Shown: positions 24,357 to 35,205 of the stretch, in pieces
Numbering within the stretch: the stretch's first letter is position 1
How the letters are laid out: every line of letters begins with the position of its first letter
Origin: Ulva prolifera
Taxonomy: Eukaryota; Chlorophyta; Ulvophyceae; Ulvales; Ulvaceae
Assembly (NCBI GenBank): GCA_023078555.1
Contig: CM041204.1
Coordinates: 2,758,430-2,822,429 of the forward strand
Direction of reading: 5' to 3'
DNA length: 64,000 nucleotides
Made by a program: the position numbers and the translations under genes
The notes under the pieces: generated by a model
Database searches by the model: none
Told to the model about the DNA's origin: nothing
The model's input: the letters and a program-made list of their open reading frames with translations, nothing else

Positions 24357-25007
24357 GGTGTGAAAGCGTAATCTCTCGCATGCGATGGCCAGCTGTGCTA
24401 CCGATGTCCATCATTGTTGCAAATCAGAAACGTGTCGCCGCGGAGTTTCGCGATAATGTCTCTCTTTCGCACCGCCATGGTCTATAATCGATTTGTTTGG
24501 TAACTCATGTGTGCGGTGAAGCCAGCAGCGATGGGACGCTGGCCAACGACTCTGGCTGGCAAGTACCTGGTCATCGAGAACAGATGCGCCAAAGCCTCGA
24601 CAGCATTTGCATGACATACGCAAGTTTGGATGTAGTAATATTCCACAGGCTGGATCTCATGAGAGCGGCCAGCGTCCCTCGGAGCGGTATGCAGCGGTGC
24701 AGGACATTTGCATGCAGCCGTGTGTGCCTCCAGCCACAGCCGACTGAGCAGCGGTAGAAGCAAGCGTATCAGTTTCTTATGTCGCACATAAGAAAACTCC
24801 AAAGCCAGTAACATCATCAAGCAATTTGAATATACTTGTATACGTTGCTGTTTGTCTTGCCTGATTGTGAGAGTGGCTTGTCGCGGAACATTGTTTCTTT
24901 CCCCGCAGCGGATTTCAACAGGAGGACCACGTACAGTAACGAGCTTACACGCAGATACATCAGGGCAGATTGAGTGACAGAATCGCGTTGGTGTCCGCTA
25001 GAACACC
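24357..25007. other. Intergenic, TRAPPC11 3' end to fibrillarin promoter
   Basis: No gene seen. The region contains the 3' untranslated region of TRAPPC11 and the fibrillarin promoter, both on the plus strand. No diagnostic element recognised. Confidence 0.4.
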
Positions 25008-26790
25008 ATGTCAGGCAGAGGACGGGGAGGATTCGGCGGCCGAGGGGGTCGAGGGGGTGGCCGAGATGGAGGACGAGGCGGACGAGGTGCTCATCTGCAA
25101 GTCAATGCATTGGTGTACTTATATCTAGCGATTTGCATATTCATCCGCCGTGGAGTCGCTTGTTCTGCAAGCCGCGCAGCATGCCGTCGCCAGCGTGATC
25201 AAGCGCAAGTGACACATGCAACGATCTCTTCTCAAGCAGCTTGCAACGCGTAGGTGGATTTGGAGGACGAGGTGGTGGAGGAGTAAGTAAATTTGGCGGA
25301 CGTGGAGGCGGACGGGGAGCGCCTCGAGGTGGGCGTGGCGGAGGCCGTGGAGGAGGCCGGGGTGGAGGTCGCGGAGGAGCAAAGGGAGGTTCAAAGGTGC
25401 TTCAATCAGCCTTTGACTTGATTTCCGATGCCTCGCGGGGCCGGTCTGTTGTGATGCGGTGGTCAGCCAGGTTCAACTGCTGCTGCCTCCAGGAGATCAG
25501 CTCCAGGTGGCATGCTGATGCGATGTGCATCCGCATCCCTCAGTGCTGCAGCCCAATCAGCGTGTCCTAGAGTTCATTTCCCCGTCGTGCATGTTCTTTA
25601 AGTGTTGCTGTTCACACACATGCTGTGAGCTACGTAAAGCCACCATCCTAGGACCAAGGCTGTAGACGGAGCATGCACTTCCAGGTACTAGTAGAGAACC
25701 ACAGGCACGAAGGAATCTTCATCTCAAGAGGCAAGGAGGATGCCCTTGTGACGAAGAACATGGTACCAGGGGATTCAGTGTATGGCGAGAAGCGAGTCTC
25801 AGTGGAGGTATGCCCTTGCTGCTGCGAGCAACCCTCCCCAAACGATGTCCTGTATTACATACTGTGTGACTCAAGGGAGCCATGCCTGGCTTGAAGATCC
25901 ATCTCAGCGTGGCTGGGGCACAAGGGTGATCAGCAATGCCAGCCTCGCTCGCAGCGTATTATTAGCTCACATCTACTGCGTTGGCTGATATCCGCCACAT
26001 CTGCACCGCACCGCTCTGGCCTCCCTTTCAGCGCCTGCTCTTGTTTCCGGTCGCAGCTGCAGCCTCTTCTGCTTCCCTGCCTGGTGCCGACCCCTGCCAG
26101 GAGAGGTCACATCGACCATCCTTCTACCAACTACCTTAGCACGGATTGATTGCGTTTACTGCATGCCCATCACTGTAGGCGCGTCACAACGAATTGTGTG
26201 TGCAGAACGAGGGCGAGAAGACGGAGTACCGCGTGTGGAACCCCTTCCGCTCGAAGCTCGCCGCGGCCGTGCTCGCCGGCCTCGACAACATCTACATCAA
26301 GCCCGGCGCGAAGCTCCTCTACCTCGGCGCCGCAAGCGGCACCTCCGTCAGCCACTGCTCTGACATTGTCGGCCCGACCGGCGCGGTCTACGCCGTCGAG
26401 TTCAGCCACCGCTCCGGCCGCGACCTCGTCAACATGGCGAAGAAGCGGCCGAACATCGTGCCGATCATCGAGGACGCGCGGCACCCCGCGAAGTACCGCA
26501 TGCTCGTGCCGATGGTTGACGTCGTGTTTGCCGACGTCGCGCAGCCGGACCAGGCGCGCATCGTCGCGCACAACGCGAGCTTCTTCCTGAAGCAGGGCGG
26601 GAACTTCGTAATCTCGGTGAAGGCGAGCTGCATCGACTCGACGGCGGCGCCGGAGGCGGTGTTCGCCGCGGAGGTCGCGAAGATGCAGGAGATGCAGCTG
26701 AAGCCGAAGGAGCAGGTGACGCTGGAGCCGTATGAGAGGGACCACGCGGTGGTGGTGGGGATTTATCGCGCGCAGAAGAAGGCGGCGTGA
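25008..26790 (+). CDS. FBL: Fibrillarin, snoRNP 2'-O-methyltransferase
   Basis: Fibrillarin is the catalytic subunit of C/D-box snoRNPs in the nucleolus and transfers methyl groups from S-adenosylmethionine to rRNA 2'-hydroxyls. Four exons fit in phase: 25008-25086, 25254-25396, 25685-25807 and 26206-26790, giving 309 residues, the normal size. Residues 1-73 form the glycine/arginine-rich domain (repeated GGRGGGRGG), split by intron 1. The N-terminal fold follows ([17 protein letters not shown], then [13 protein letters not shown]). The methyltransferase domain carries the SAM loop [34 protein letters not shown] and the downstream PIIEDARHP. The ATG at 25008 begins with MSGRGRGG. The last exon is far richer in GC than the third. 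Plant fibrillarin introns can host snoRNAs; I found no clear C/D pair here. Confidence 0.97.
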
Positions 26791-27589
26791 GGTGGGGCAG
26801 GGCTTGTGTGGGGGCGGCCCATGGGTGTGCAGAGCATGCATGGGTGGTGTGGAGCGGCGATGGAGCCGCACCTGCAAGTTGCTGAGCTTGCACAGGGAAG
26901 GTGGCCCTGTGTGGGGGATGTACGGCGGCAAAGGCACCGTGAGGGAGTGGCGTAGAGATGCACAAATGCTGCAGTAATGGTGCAGTGTGGGCGAGGTGCG
27001 GCATGGGTGGTGTTGCTGCTGTAGCAGCAGGTGTGAGGCCAGTGGGGCACTGGCGAGGATCGCCGTGGGTGCGATTGCATTGTGGCTTCAGAGATGGGGC
27101 AAGCTGCGAGTATCAAACATATGGCGCGACAAATTGGGCTGTTTTGTGGCAACAGTGGTTTGCAGCCTTGATGGCTGGGCCGGGCTTGCACACATGAGGT
27201 GATTCGATGTTGCAGCAAAATTTTCTGTCACTCCGTTGCAGCTGTTGGTGAATTGGACACGAGTACGACGCGAGTCAGGCAACCAAGAGGAGAATGACTG
27301 CACGTAAGCTGGTGAAACTCATCTATCTGCCCAATCAGTAGCATGAGGTCCATGCACAGACAATGCTGTGGTCCTTGCCTTCCAGAGCCCGACGCGATGG
27401 ATCGCAGCGTCTGGATCCGCTGCGCTTCAGGAAATTCTTGTCAGGTACACCAAGGGACGAGCACCTCTGTGTTCATTCTGACGTACTGATTGCAGCAGAC
27501 CGGGCCGGTGACAGAGCTAGAGCTCGCGGAAGCTCGCAACGCAAGGCTTGGACTACCCGGTTCACCTGTCCAGCTTTGCACCTTCTGAG
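26791..27589. other. Intergenic, no gene seen
   Basis: This is the 3' side of fibrillarin and the upstream side of the next small gene. An open frame at 27363-27589 has little protein character. A short frame at 27497-27575 (ELELAEARNARLG) could be an upstream exon of the next gene, but I could not join it. Confidence 0.4.
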
Positions 27590-28175
27590 ATGGAACGCGG
27601 CCAGTTACTCTTCTGCCATGTCATCGAAATCGAGGTCATGTCTCGGAGCCGCGTGTTGTCCTGTGGCGCCGAAGGAGGCGGTGAAGCTAAGCTGCCAGAC
27701 TCCGTCACTATATCTGACCTCAGGATGTGGTTGGCGGCTGTGGCGGACAGTGATGCACATTTCCGAAACATATCCTTCGCTTCTATGTGCACCATTAGCA
27801 AGGTTGTCCCCACTCCGCGTTGTCCTCAGGACAGCAGATGACTGTGCATCTGCTGACCACAGACCGCTATTGGCATGTGTGCCTGCATGTGTCTGCTTCC
27901 GTCCGAATCAGATCTGATCATGGTGTGAAATTGATCTGTGATAACAGAGCGGCGTGTTGAAGGTTGCCGATGGTGTAGACGACGTCCTCATTGATGGCTG
28001 GCTCCGCGAGCTCTTCTGCCGAAAGATCGGAAGGTTGCATACTTTGTCCATTGGTCCTCGTCATGTGTGTTACAGAGAATGTCTCCGGCCATACTGGCTA
28101 AGCTATTTGGAGCTAGTCCGTGGTCAATGCAGGCTCCTGTTTACCTGCAGAGCTGCAATGTGGCTACAAGCATAA
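27590..28175 (+). CDS. Small protein related to the N-terminal domain of the LRR gene at 56653-58942
   Basis: Two exons (27590-27802 and 27963-28175, phase 0) give about 141 residues. The core SRSRVLSCGAEGGGEAKLP, then MWLAAV, then SMCTISK joined to VADGVDD, matches the N-terminal domain of the LRR gene on the right (ARSRVLSCIAEAGGEARLP, TLCTVLK joined to VADAIDD). The intron lies at exactly the same codon boundary in both, which shows common descent. The hydrophobic spacing resembles a Skp1/BTB (POZ) fold, which would suggest protein-protein pairing; that is inference. No leucine-rich repeats follow, and the C-terminal ~35 residues look random, so this may be a truncated paralog, perhaps no longer functional. 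The acceptor ends in AAG rather than the usual CAG. Confidence 0.5.
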
Positions 28176-28443
28176 CGCTCTACGACACAAAACTTGAAGC
28201 TGAAAGAGCATGAGCCGGGATTCAGGTCCGCGGTAAGATGCATAAAGCGCTTATAAACGGCTTAACTGCCCGTTGATCGCGCCCTACGTAGCGCAGCATG
28301 CCCGCACATCGGGGTCAATTTGAACCCTTCAGCGATCAGCCTTCGCCAGTTCACATTCTGCCATCTCAACTGCGAAGCGAACATAGGAAACTGACAAATA
28401 CAATAGCTGAATTGACCTGCCAGGAGTCTCGACGACTTGTATC

Positions 28444-31400
28444 ATGAGCAGCGCTCCGCCTGTTCAAAAGTGCGTTGGCATTTTCGATCAAGATGGCCGC
28501 AACTGCTTGCGTACTGCAGCCACAGCCATCGAGATCCATGCAACAGATACATTTGGTGACCTTTATGGTAGGCTTGTTGCTGAGACGACGCTTGCGGCTT
28601 CTGCGACAGTACAGTGCGCGCTATTGAAAGAGACTCGAAAGGCAGCAGACGCAGCTGCGATTTGCACGCACAACATGAAGGCGAACGTCCATGACCTCCT
28701 TGCGCTTGTACGTGCGAGTGAGGAATGTGATCCGGCTGTCATCACATACGTGGTGACCAGGGCCAGCAACACCAGTAACGCTGGCCCTGAACCTGGTGTC
28801 GAGGCCGTGCCCTTAGCGCAAGACACAAGACCGCATCACACACTAAATGTAACAAATTCGACGGCCCACCAGGAGGAAACTGACGGAACATCAGACGTGC
28901 ACGTTGCAGCTGCAACCGCAAGCCCTACACAAGTAGCAGCTACAAGAGCATGGGCAGCAGCAGGGCGAGCAGCAGCTCACCCACTGGCGGTTCGGAGCTC
29001 GAGCGTTCCCTTAGCTGTGCAGGCAGAGGGAGGCGTTCCTGCAGCCATGAGTGGCCAGGTGCCTGCTGAGACAGTGGCAACACGGTGCGCTCCCTGTCTA
29101 CTTGCCCTGCTCTGACCCAGGACAGAAGCGACAGCTGTCCGTCCATACCACATTCTCCCTTGGACTCACAGCCAGCACAACCACTCAAGCCTGCAAGACC
29201 CCGATGCACATGCGTATGCGCATGCCGATCCAGCAATGCTGCTTACCACATGGATCATTGCGCAGGAGCGCGGCGCCTTCCGGTCCGCACGTCATCAACG
29301 GCACCTCCGGAGGAGCGCCTGTCATTGTGCGTGACAGTCTCATCGTCCCAGAGCGGAGGCACGGTGACAGCCAGGTCACAGCAACGATGAGCGTCCGGCA
29401 CAGTGGCCTGCACGAGGCGCTGCTGCGGGCGCCCCGGGACGTCCCGTGGAGGCCCCGAACCGACGCCATCCTCCGCGTTACCGGAGACTGGTACATGCCT
29501 CCAACGTCAGCTCGTCTCTCTCCTCAAGAGACAAGCATGGCATGGTTCAAGAGGGTCGGTCTGATTGACATCAAGCGGCATCGAGTATGCCTCATCCCAG
29601 GCATTATGGCCACACTATATAGCACGAACGCACTCAATGGCGTGTGCCTGACATCTTCAGCGACAGCAGCATCCATCGGGGTGGAGGTGTATTGAGTGCA
29701 ATTGTGTACAGCCCCAGCAGTTCCCTCCACAACAGCGGTGGGGCACCAATTGTATTGACACACACACGGGAAACGCTCGATAAGTTATTGCCTGTGACTG
29801 TTGCTCCATGGCGTATGCACCAGCTTGACCCGATCCTATGTGTGCGTAGGTCAAGTTTGCCTTCCCTTTCGGCCTGGCTGCCCATGTGGCCACCGCACAC
29901 GGTGTAAAAGACTGGTACGTGTGGCGGCTGCCGGCACCCCTGGAGCCAGGTGGCAAGGCAGCAGATGAAGCACAGCTGCAGATGTTGCAGCTCCTGGCTA
30001 ACCACCTGGCCGCACCGCCAACTGCCTGCACACCGGAAGGGAAGCCGGCCTGCATGCCCGTGGGCGCCATAGGTACGCTCGCTGGTCATCGTCATTATGA
30101 CACACGATCTCATGCAGCGCACTCTGTGGCAGCTTCAACTAACACGTCGGCGGCGGCGAGCATCGCTGCATGCATGCATCCCCCCCCCACAGTGCACAGA
30201 CTGCTGCACTTGACACACGTGTACACACCGCATGCGTCTCTCTGAACTCACATGCGTGCTGACCAGTGTCAAAGCAGAGCCTGAGCCTTCGCCATGCCAT
30301 GGCCGGTGGTCCCTGCCGGATTGCCCCTTTACAGGCACGTCGCCGTGGCTCAGTTTCATGGTTGCGTGTGGGTCGTTTTCTGGTCATCGTCATGCAGCAA
30401 TCGCAAGCTAGCTCGCAGGCCAGCCCGCAAGCTCTGTCCCGGCGCCAGCGAAAACCCTGAAGGCATGTGCAGGGACCGCAGGGGCTACGCTGAAGCGGCC
30501 ACAGACAGCCACACGATCTCCTCCTCATCCCCGCGTGGCCATGCGAGCAGGGCGCGATGTACCTGCGGCCATGCGCGATTCGCCTCAGCCGCCTCAAGCA
30601 GATCTGGCGTCTGTCAAGCGGTCCGCAACATGGTGTGCCGCCTCTTTGGACGGGTCGTTGTCCACATACGGTGCCGTCTGATTACGAGCTCGTCTTAGTA
30701 CAGTGCTGTCTTCACGTCCAGTGCTGTCATCACTGTGGTGCGGCTCCGGCCTTGGGAGGTGCTAGAGGCATGATCGGGGTCGAATGAGCGGGGTGTTCCA
30801 AGGAGTCTCTAGCTTTCGACAGCGTTTCACAGCAGTTGTGAGGTGCTCACGTTCAGAGTGGACGTGCATGAGGGTTGAGTGCCCAAACCCCCCCCCCCCC
30901 CCCCCCCCCCACATGAGGACGCCTTCAAGTCAGTCATTGTGCTGTACCCATGCTCAAACCGAGCCAGACGGGTGTCAGCCACTGTAGAATCGCCTGCCTG
31001 ACTCCTGGCGAAGAGAACACCAGATTGCATCTGCTTGCACCTTCGTCTTGAAAGTGTGTGGTCCTGCAGGGAGCGTGCGGCTCCGGTGCTGGAGCAGTCC
31101 GGCCCCCCACCTACGTGTGCCCGAGTCGAGTTGTGCGATGAATACGTCGTGGCGGCAGGAGCATCAGCACCGGAGATCAGTGCCCGCCACTGCGAACTGC
31201 GCATGGCGCTGCAGCGGGCGCCCTGTGGAGACCCCCAGCAGCCACGTACAGCTGCGATCGTGACCGTTGACAGAGGCTGGTACAACCACCCCGGAGACGC
31301 TGCTCTGCCCAACAAGAACAGACACAGGCATTTTTGGCGGGCTTTGGACGACTTGAAAGAAAACAGGGTATGCCGGTCTCAGGCCCTTGCTGCACCTACG

Positions 31401-33117
31401 CCACAGCCGCACGCACGGCCATGGTGGCTGAACTGAGCTATGTGCAGGCCCAGTTTGAGTTCCCGTTTGGCGTTGTGTCGACTGTAGCGCAGGGGTCATG
31501 TGGAATGAAAGATTGGCATGCATGGCGACTGCCCTCCGGCGATCCAGAGACAGTTCGTGCAGCACACAGCCGCATGAGCCATCTCCTCTTGAGCCACCTG
31601 CAGCCGCGCCCAGGCGTGTATCGGGTCTTCAAATCTCATGGCGTACCGGTGCTCATTGACAAGCACATAGTATCGGCGGGTACACAATCGGCCGATGCGG
31701 CACTCAAGCATTGGGCACTCTGCAAGTCGTTGCAGGAGGCGCCTTGCGCCGACACTGCGCCGCTTGATGTCGATGCGATTGTGGCCATCAATAGGGCATG
31801 GTATGCCGCTGCAGGCGGGAAGCAGCGCAGCAACTCGAGCTCGGCCGCCAAACATTTCAACCACGCCAAGGACGAAATCATCGCAGGCAGAGTGCGCTGC
31901 CACATCCTCTCAGCTGTCGCATTGAATGGCTGTGGCTGCAAGGATGATGTGATCACACATGAGCCACATGCATTCCCTGCCGTATGCGGGTACATGCGGC
32001 GAGGCGCGCAGCAACGCCCGCTCTGTGCATCGCCACTGCATGCAGTGGGGCCCCAGCTGGGGCAAGTCAGAGCCAGTACATGTATATACACTGCCTACCC
32101 TGTCCTCACTGCCTGCACTGCCACAAACCTGATCATATATCTGCCACAACCTACATGCCATGTACATTGTGGCATCGGCAGTGTCGATGCTAGTTCCTGG
32201 TGACTCGCGTGGCCCCGCAGCCACCAGCCCAACCCTGTACTGCATGCTGAGGCGGAGGGTGCCTACACCTATGGTTGTCAGCCCACGCAAACACCTTTTT
32301 CACAGCCAGCCTCAACCTGCTTGAGGCGACCTCTGGAGCTGATATGTGGGTGCAGGTGCACTTTGACTTTCCGTTTGGCATTGTGTCTGTCCAAGCAGGG
32401 GGGGACGTGAAGCGGCAGAAGAAGGACTGGTTTGCCTGGCGATTGCCGGAAGGACGCAGTCAGGCGCGGCATGTGCAGAACGCACACAAGCGGATGATGC
32501 ACCTTCTTACAGACCACCTACAAAGGATCGCATCTCCCGAAGAAGATCCTGAAGTGGCGGGCTGTAGCCGTAAGATCCTGCTTCATGGCGCGCATCAAGG
32601 ACCCGCTGCTATGCCGGGCGACGCATACACGGCAGGCCATTCACTCGAGGAGCCAGTGCGGAGCCGTCATGCATGCGGTGGGGGTGATGTGGCGCAAGCA
32701 GCTGGAGAGGCATACCTGTGCGCAGATGGATACCGTAGCGTGTTGCAGCGAGGCTACACTGGCAGTCACACTGAAGACGGTGCTGGGGTGGCCACAGGCG
32801 TTCCGGCTGCTGCGGTGGCGTCAGCCACGGTGGCTGCAGGAGGCGCTCGCACCGCAGACCGGCGCCCTGCTAGCGTCACTGGTTTTGGGAATAGCAATAC
32901 CACCAAAATAGGGTCGTTGCAGCTGAAGGCTGATCGCTGGGCGGAGGCCGCTGCGGCGGGGAGCGTGGAGGGGGCGGTAAAGCGGCGGCGGCTTGCGAGC
33001 CAGAGGCGCGGCCCGCCCGCTGCAGCAGACGCTGGCGAGGTGGGATGTGCTGGGTACGCCGCTGGCCTGCCGGTGGCCGACACAGAGCATGGGTGCCAGG
33101 TATTTGTGGTTGAGTGA
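28444..33117 (+). CDS. Unknown protein with three tandem FPFG/KDW repeat units
   Basis: Proposed exons: 28444-29084, 29266-29584, 29850 to about 30072, about 31070-31367, 31448-31891 and 32356-33117. The N-terminal ~100 residues (VGIFDQDGRNCLRT, DTFGDLYGRLVAE) form a compact-looking domain, possibly ubiquitin-like, followed by an Ala/Thr-rich linker. Then come three copies of a ~150-residue unit. Each begins with a strand such as GVPVLIDKHIVSAG or GAPVIVRDSLIV, continues with an ALxxAP stretch, DAI and a WY pair, and ends with FxFPFG followed by KDWxxWRLP: FAFPFG/KDWYVWRLP, FEFPFG/KDWHAWRLP and FDFPFG/KDWFAWRLP. In all three an intron of phase 0 lies just before the FxFPFG strand. The C-terminal tail is basic (VKRRRLASQRRG), a possible nuclear signal. 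The join between units 1 and 2, which spans a 23-base C tract, is unresolved. I do not recognise the family. Confidence 0.65.
30888..30910. repeat. Homopolymer tract of 23 C
   Basis: An uninterrupted C run lies in the unresolved intron between units 1 and 2 of the repeat-unit gene. On the coding strand this is a polypyrimidine tract, but it lies ~160 bases upstream of the next proposed acceptor. Its length may be affected by sequencing. Confidence 0.9.
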
Positions 33118-34037
33118 TCTGGCGTTAGTGCCGTGGGGGGCCTGTGGCAAGCAGTTGTAGTGCCCACCACCTATGCAGGCCTGTGCTATAGGACATGAGA
33201 GACGTGATCGATCGTAGGGATATTTCATGTCGTGGTGGAGTTCGGACGGCATGTGGGGTGGCGCAGCACTCCATAGTTGACCTTCGTGGTGGGCCGTACC
33301 AGATACTCAATTTGCTAAGCAGACCAATCTTCGATCTTCGCCCCGCAGTCGCCAGCACCAGATGCAGCCATGGTAGAACGCGAACGCACGACACGCAGCA
33401 GAGCTCGTGGCACATACTCAGAGCCTGGAAAATGTCACACTGGGACGTACATTACAACGGATGACACGTCACATGCCAGCACTTTTTACAGGGGTGGCCA
33501 CAACGCTTCTAGGCAACTAGAAGATGTTGAGTTTGGCAGGAGCATGGCGTAACACACGTGGCGACAGCTACTGCTCTGAACAACGTTGTGTTGTGAGCGC
33601 GTGCGCATATCATATGGAGTCCGCTCCCCCTAGGCGGGTGGATCACCTGCATGCTGGGCGGGTGGACCGCATGCATGCTCCGGCAAAGCGTGGCATTGTT
33701 CTGCACTAGCACTAGTGCAGTACAATGTATACATAATATACTAGTACTAGTGTAGTACAATGCCAAGCTTTGCCGGAGCATGCACGCAGCGCTGCACAGC
33801 TGGCGATTGTGCACGATGTTCAACACCATGATGCACATTGTTCAAAATCATTCTGAGTGCGGTGGCCTGACCAGCTCGGCGTGTTAGCCAGGGCAGCAGA
33901 CACATCATCCGCTGCAAGTCACCGCGCTGCCGGGAACAGCTTGTCCAAGATGTGAGCGAACACATCGGGGATGTAGAGTGAGATGATTACATCCATACAC
34001 TGCGACATATCGCCACCGTTGCCGCTACCGCCCAAGC
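33118..34037. other. Intergenic, contains a fold-back element
   Basis: No gene seen between the convergent repeat-unit gene and the tandem-repeat protein. The stretch contains the long palindrome listed separately. Confidence 0.5.
33672..33784. mobile_element. 113-bp palindromic fold-back element (MITE-like)
   Basis: The left arm from 33672 (TGCATGCTCCGGCAAAGC) and the right arm ending at 33784 are near-perfect reverse complements over about 45 bases, with a short AT-rich centre (GTATACATAATATA). The whole would form a long hairpin. This is the form of a miniature inverted-repeat or foldback transposon. I could not identify a target-site duplication with certainty, and only one copy is in the window. 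Confidence 0.65.
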
Positions 34038-35205
34038 CTAGAGCACAACAGAGCATCCGCCCAACACCGCGGGTGCCTCAGATACTTCAGCGTTGATGAT
34101 GCCAGCGGGATCCATGCCAACGGCGGCAGCGGGAGCGTCGGTAGCAGCAGAGTCCGTCCCGGGCCATCCGCCCGACTCTGCCGGTGCCCCCGCCGGTTCT
34201 AGTTCGCCGAATCCAGTAGGACCGATGCCGGTATCGGCAGCAGGAGCGTCGGCAGTGGCAGGTTCCATGCCGGCGCGCCCGCCCAACTCTGCCGGTGCCC
34301 CAGTCGGTACCCCATCGAAAATGCCGACGGGGCCCGCACCGGGAACGCTGCCGGCTGCGGGTGCGGGAGCGTCGGCGGGGGTAGGCCCCGCGCCAGTATT
34401 GGCCATGGGCAGGGCCTGCTCGGGAAAGAAGCTAGCGTCTTCGGACATGAGGACAAGGTCGGGGCTGCCGGAGAGTGCGGCCTCGCGGGCGTCCGCGGCG
34501 ATGGTGGCGCTGGGGCCACAGCTCCCAGTGCTGTTAAAGATGTCGTATCCACAGATGCTGCTCCATGAGCCACTGACAGTGAAGCAAAGCAAAGTAATCA
34601 CAGTAGCTCACACGGCGGTGAAGAGCAACACCGAATGCCGAAACTTGCGGGGCTGATCGCCGAATGAGCTGCCGCACCGTGACAAATGTTTCCGTTGCTC
34701 AAGCAGCAACCTCGTTTTTCAATGCAAGGCCATGCCGCAGGTGTCCGATTCACATGGTGGGCTCAAACGTTCTGAAGTCGCACGCGATCACAACGCGCGT
34801 GAAAGGCGCACCGGAACTGCGGCCCAGGGAGGGAGTCGAAGGCGGCGGAGTAGATGTGGATGGCAGCGGAGTCCCCCTGCTGCACGAGCTCCCCCAGGCT
34901 GAAGGAAGCAGTCATCTGCAGGGCGACAAGCAGCGGCGCGTACGGGTGGCTCAGGCTCTTCACGAAGTGTACCAACAGCCGCACGAGGGTCAGGTGCGCA
35001 AATGCGTTTTTGCATATGCATGCGCTGTTCGTACGCAGTCGGGTAAGGAGAAGGCGTGGGCAAGCACAGCGTAGTGCAAGCTGGAGCCCGGGCCCATGGT
35101 GAGGCAGCCTTGGGAGGTGGACATGCTGAGTTCGAACTCGCTCCCCCGGCAGTCCATCACCACCTGCTGCCCCGCCTCGATCGACAGCGGCTCCGCATCT
35201 GCCAT
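34038..35205 (-). CDS. Unknown protein with C-terminal Ala/Pro/Gly tandem repeat
   Basis: Three exons agree in phase: 35205-35068, 34915-34812 and 34572-34038, giving 258 residues from the ATG at 35205. I do not recognise it. The N-terminal ~130 residues look like a folded beta-rich domain: QQVVMDCRGSEFELSMS, then LTMGPGSSLHYAMTAS, SAAIHIYSAAFDSLPG, and RGSWSSICGYDIFNST, the last created by the second intron. The C-terminal ~100 residues are an imperfect repeat of 41 and 37 residues rich in Ala, Pro and Gly (ADAPAADTGIGPTG). A strong acceptor (TGCATGCAG) just upstream of 35205 keeps the frame open, so further 5' exons may exist; a GTGAGT donor near 35441 is a candidate. The opposite strand is also open through the repeat and starts with an ATG at 34096, but it lacks supporting splice structure. 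Confidence 0.5.
34131..34390. repeat. Imperfect coding minisatellite, 111- and 123-bp periods
   Basis: The phrase GGAGCGTCGG recurs at 34132, 34243 and 34366, giving periods of 111 and 123 bases, both multiples of three. The repeat encodes the Ala/Pro/Gly-rich C-terminus of the minus-strand gene. Confidence 0.75.

Noticed and set aside
25397..26205. Possible intronic C/D snoRNA in fibrillarin, as known in plants
   Set aside because: TGATG-like strings occur near 25450 and 25518, but no RUGAUGA box with a CUGA box and a closing stem at the right distance could be found.
32541..32800. Fourth repeat unit in the FPFG/KDW gene
   Set aside because: A faint match (KQLERHTCAQ) lies in a different frame from the ORF that continues to 33117, and no FPFG strand follows it.
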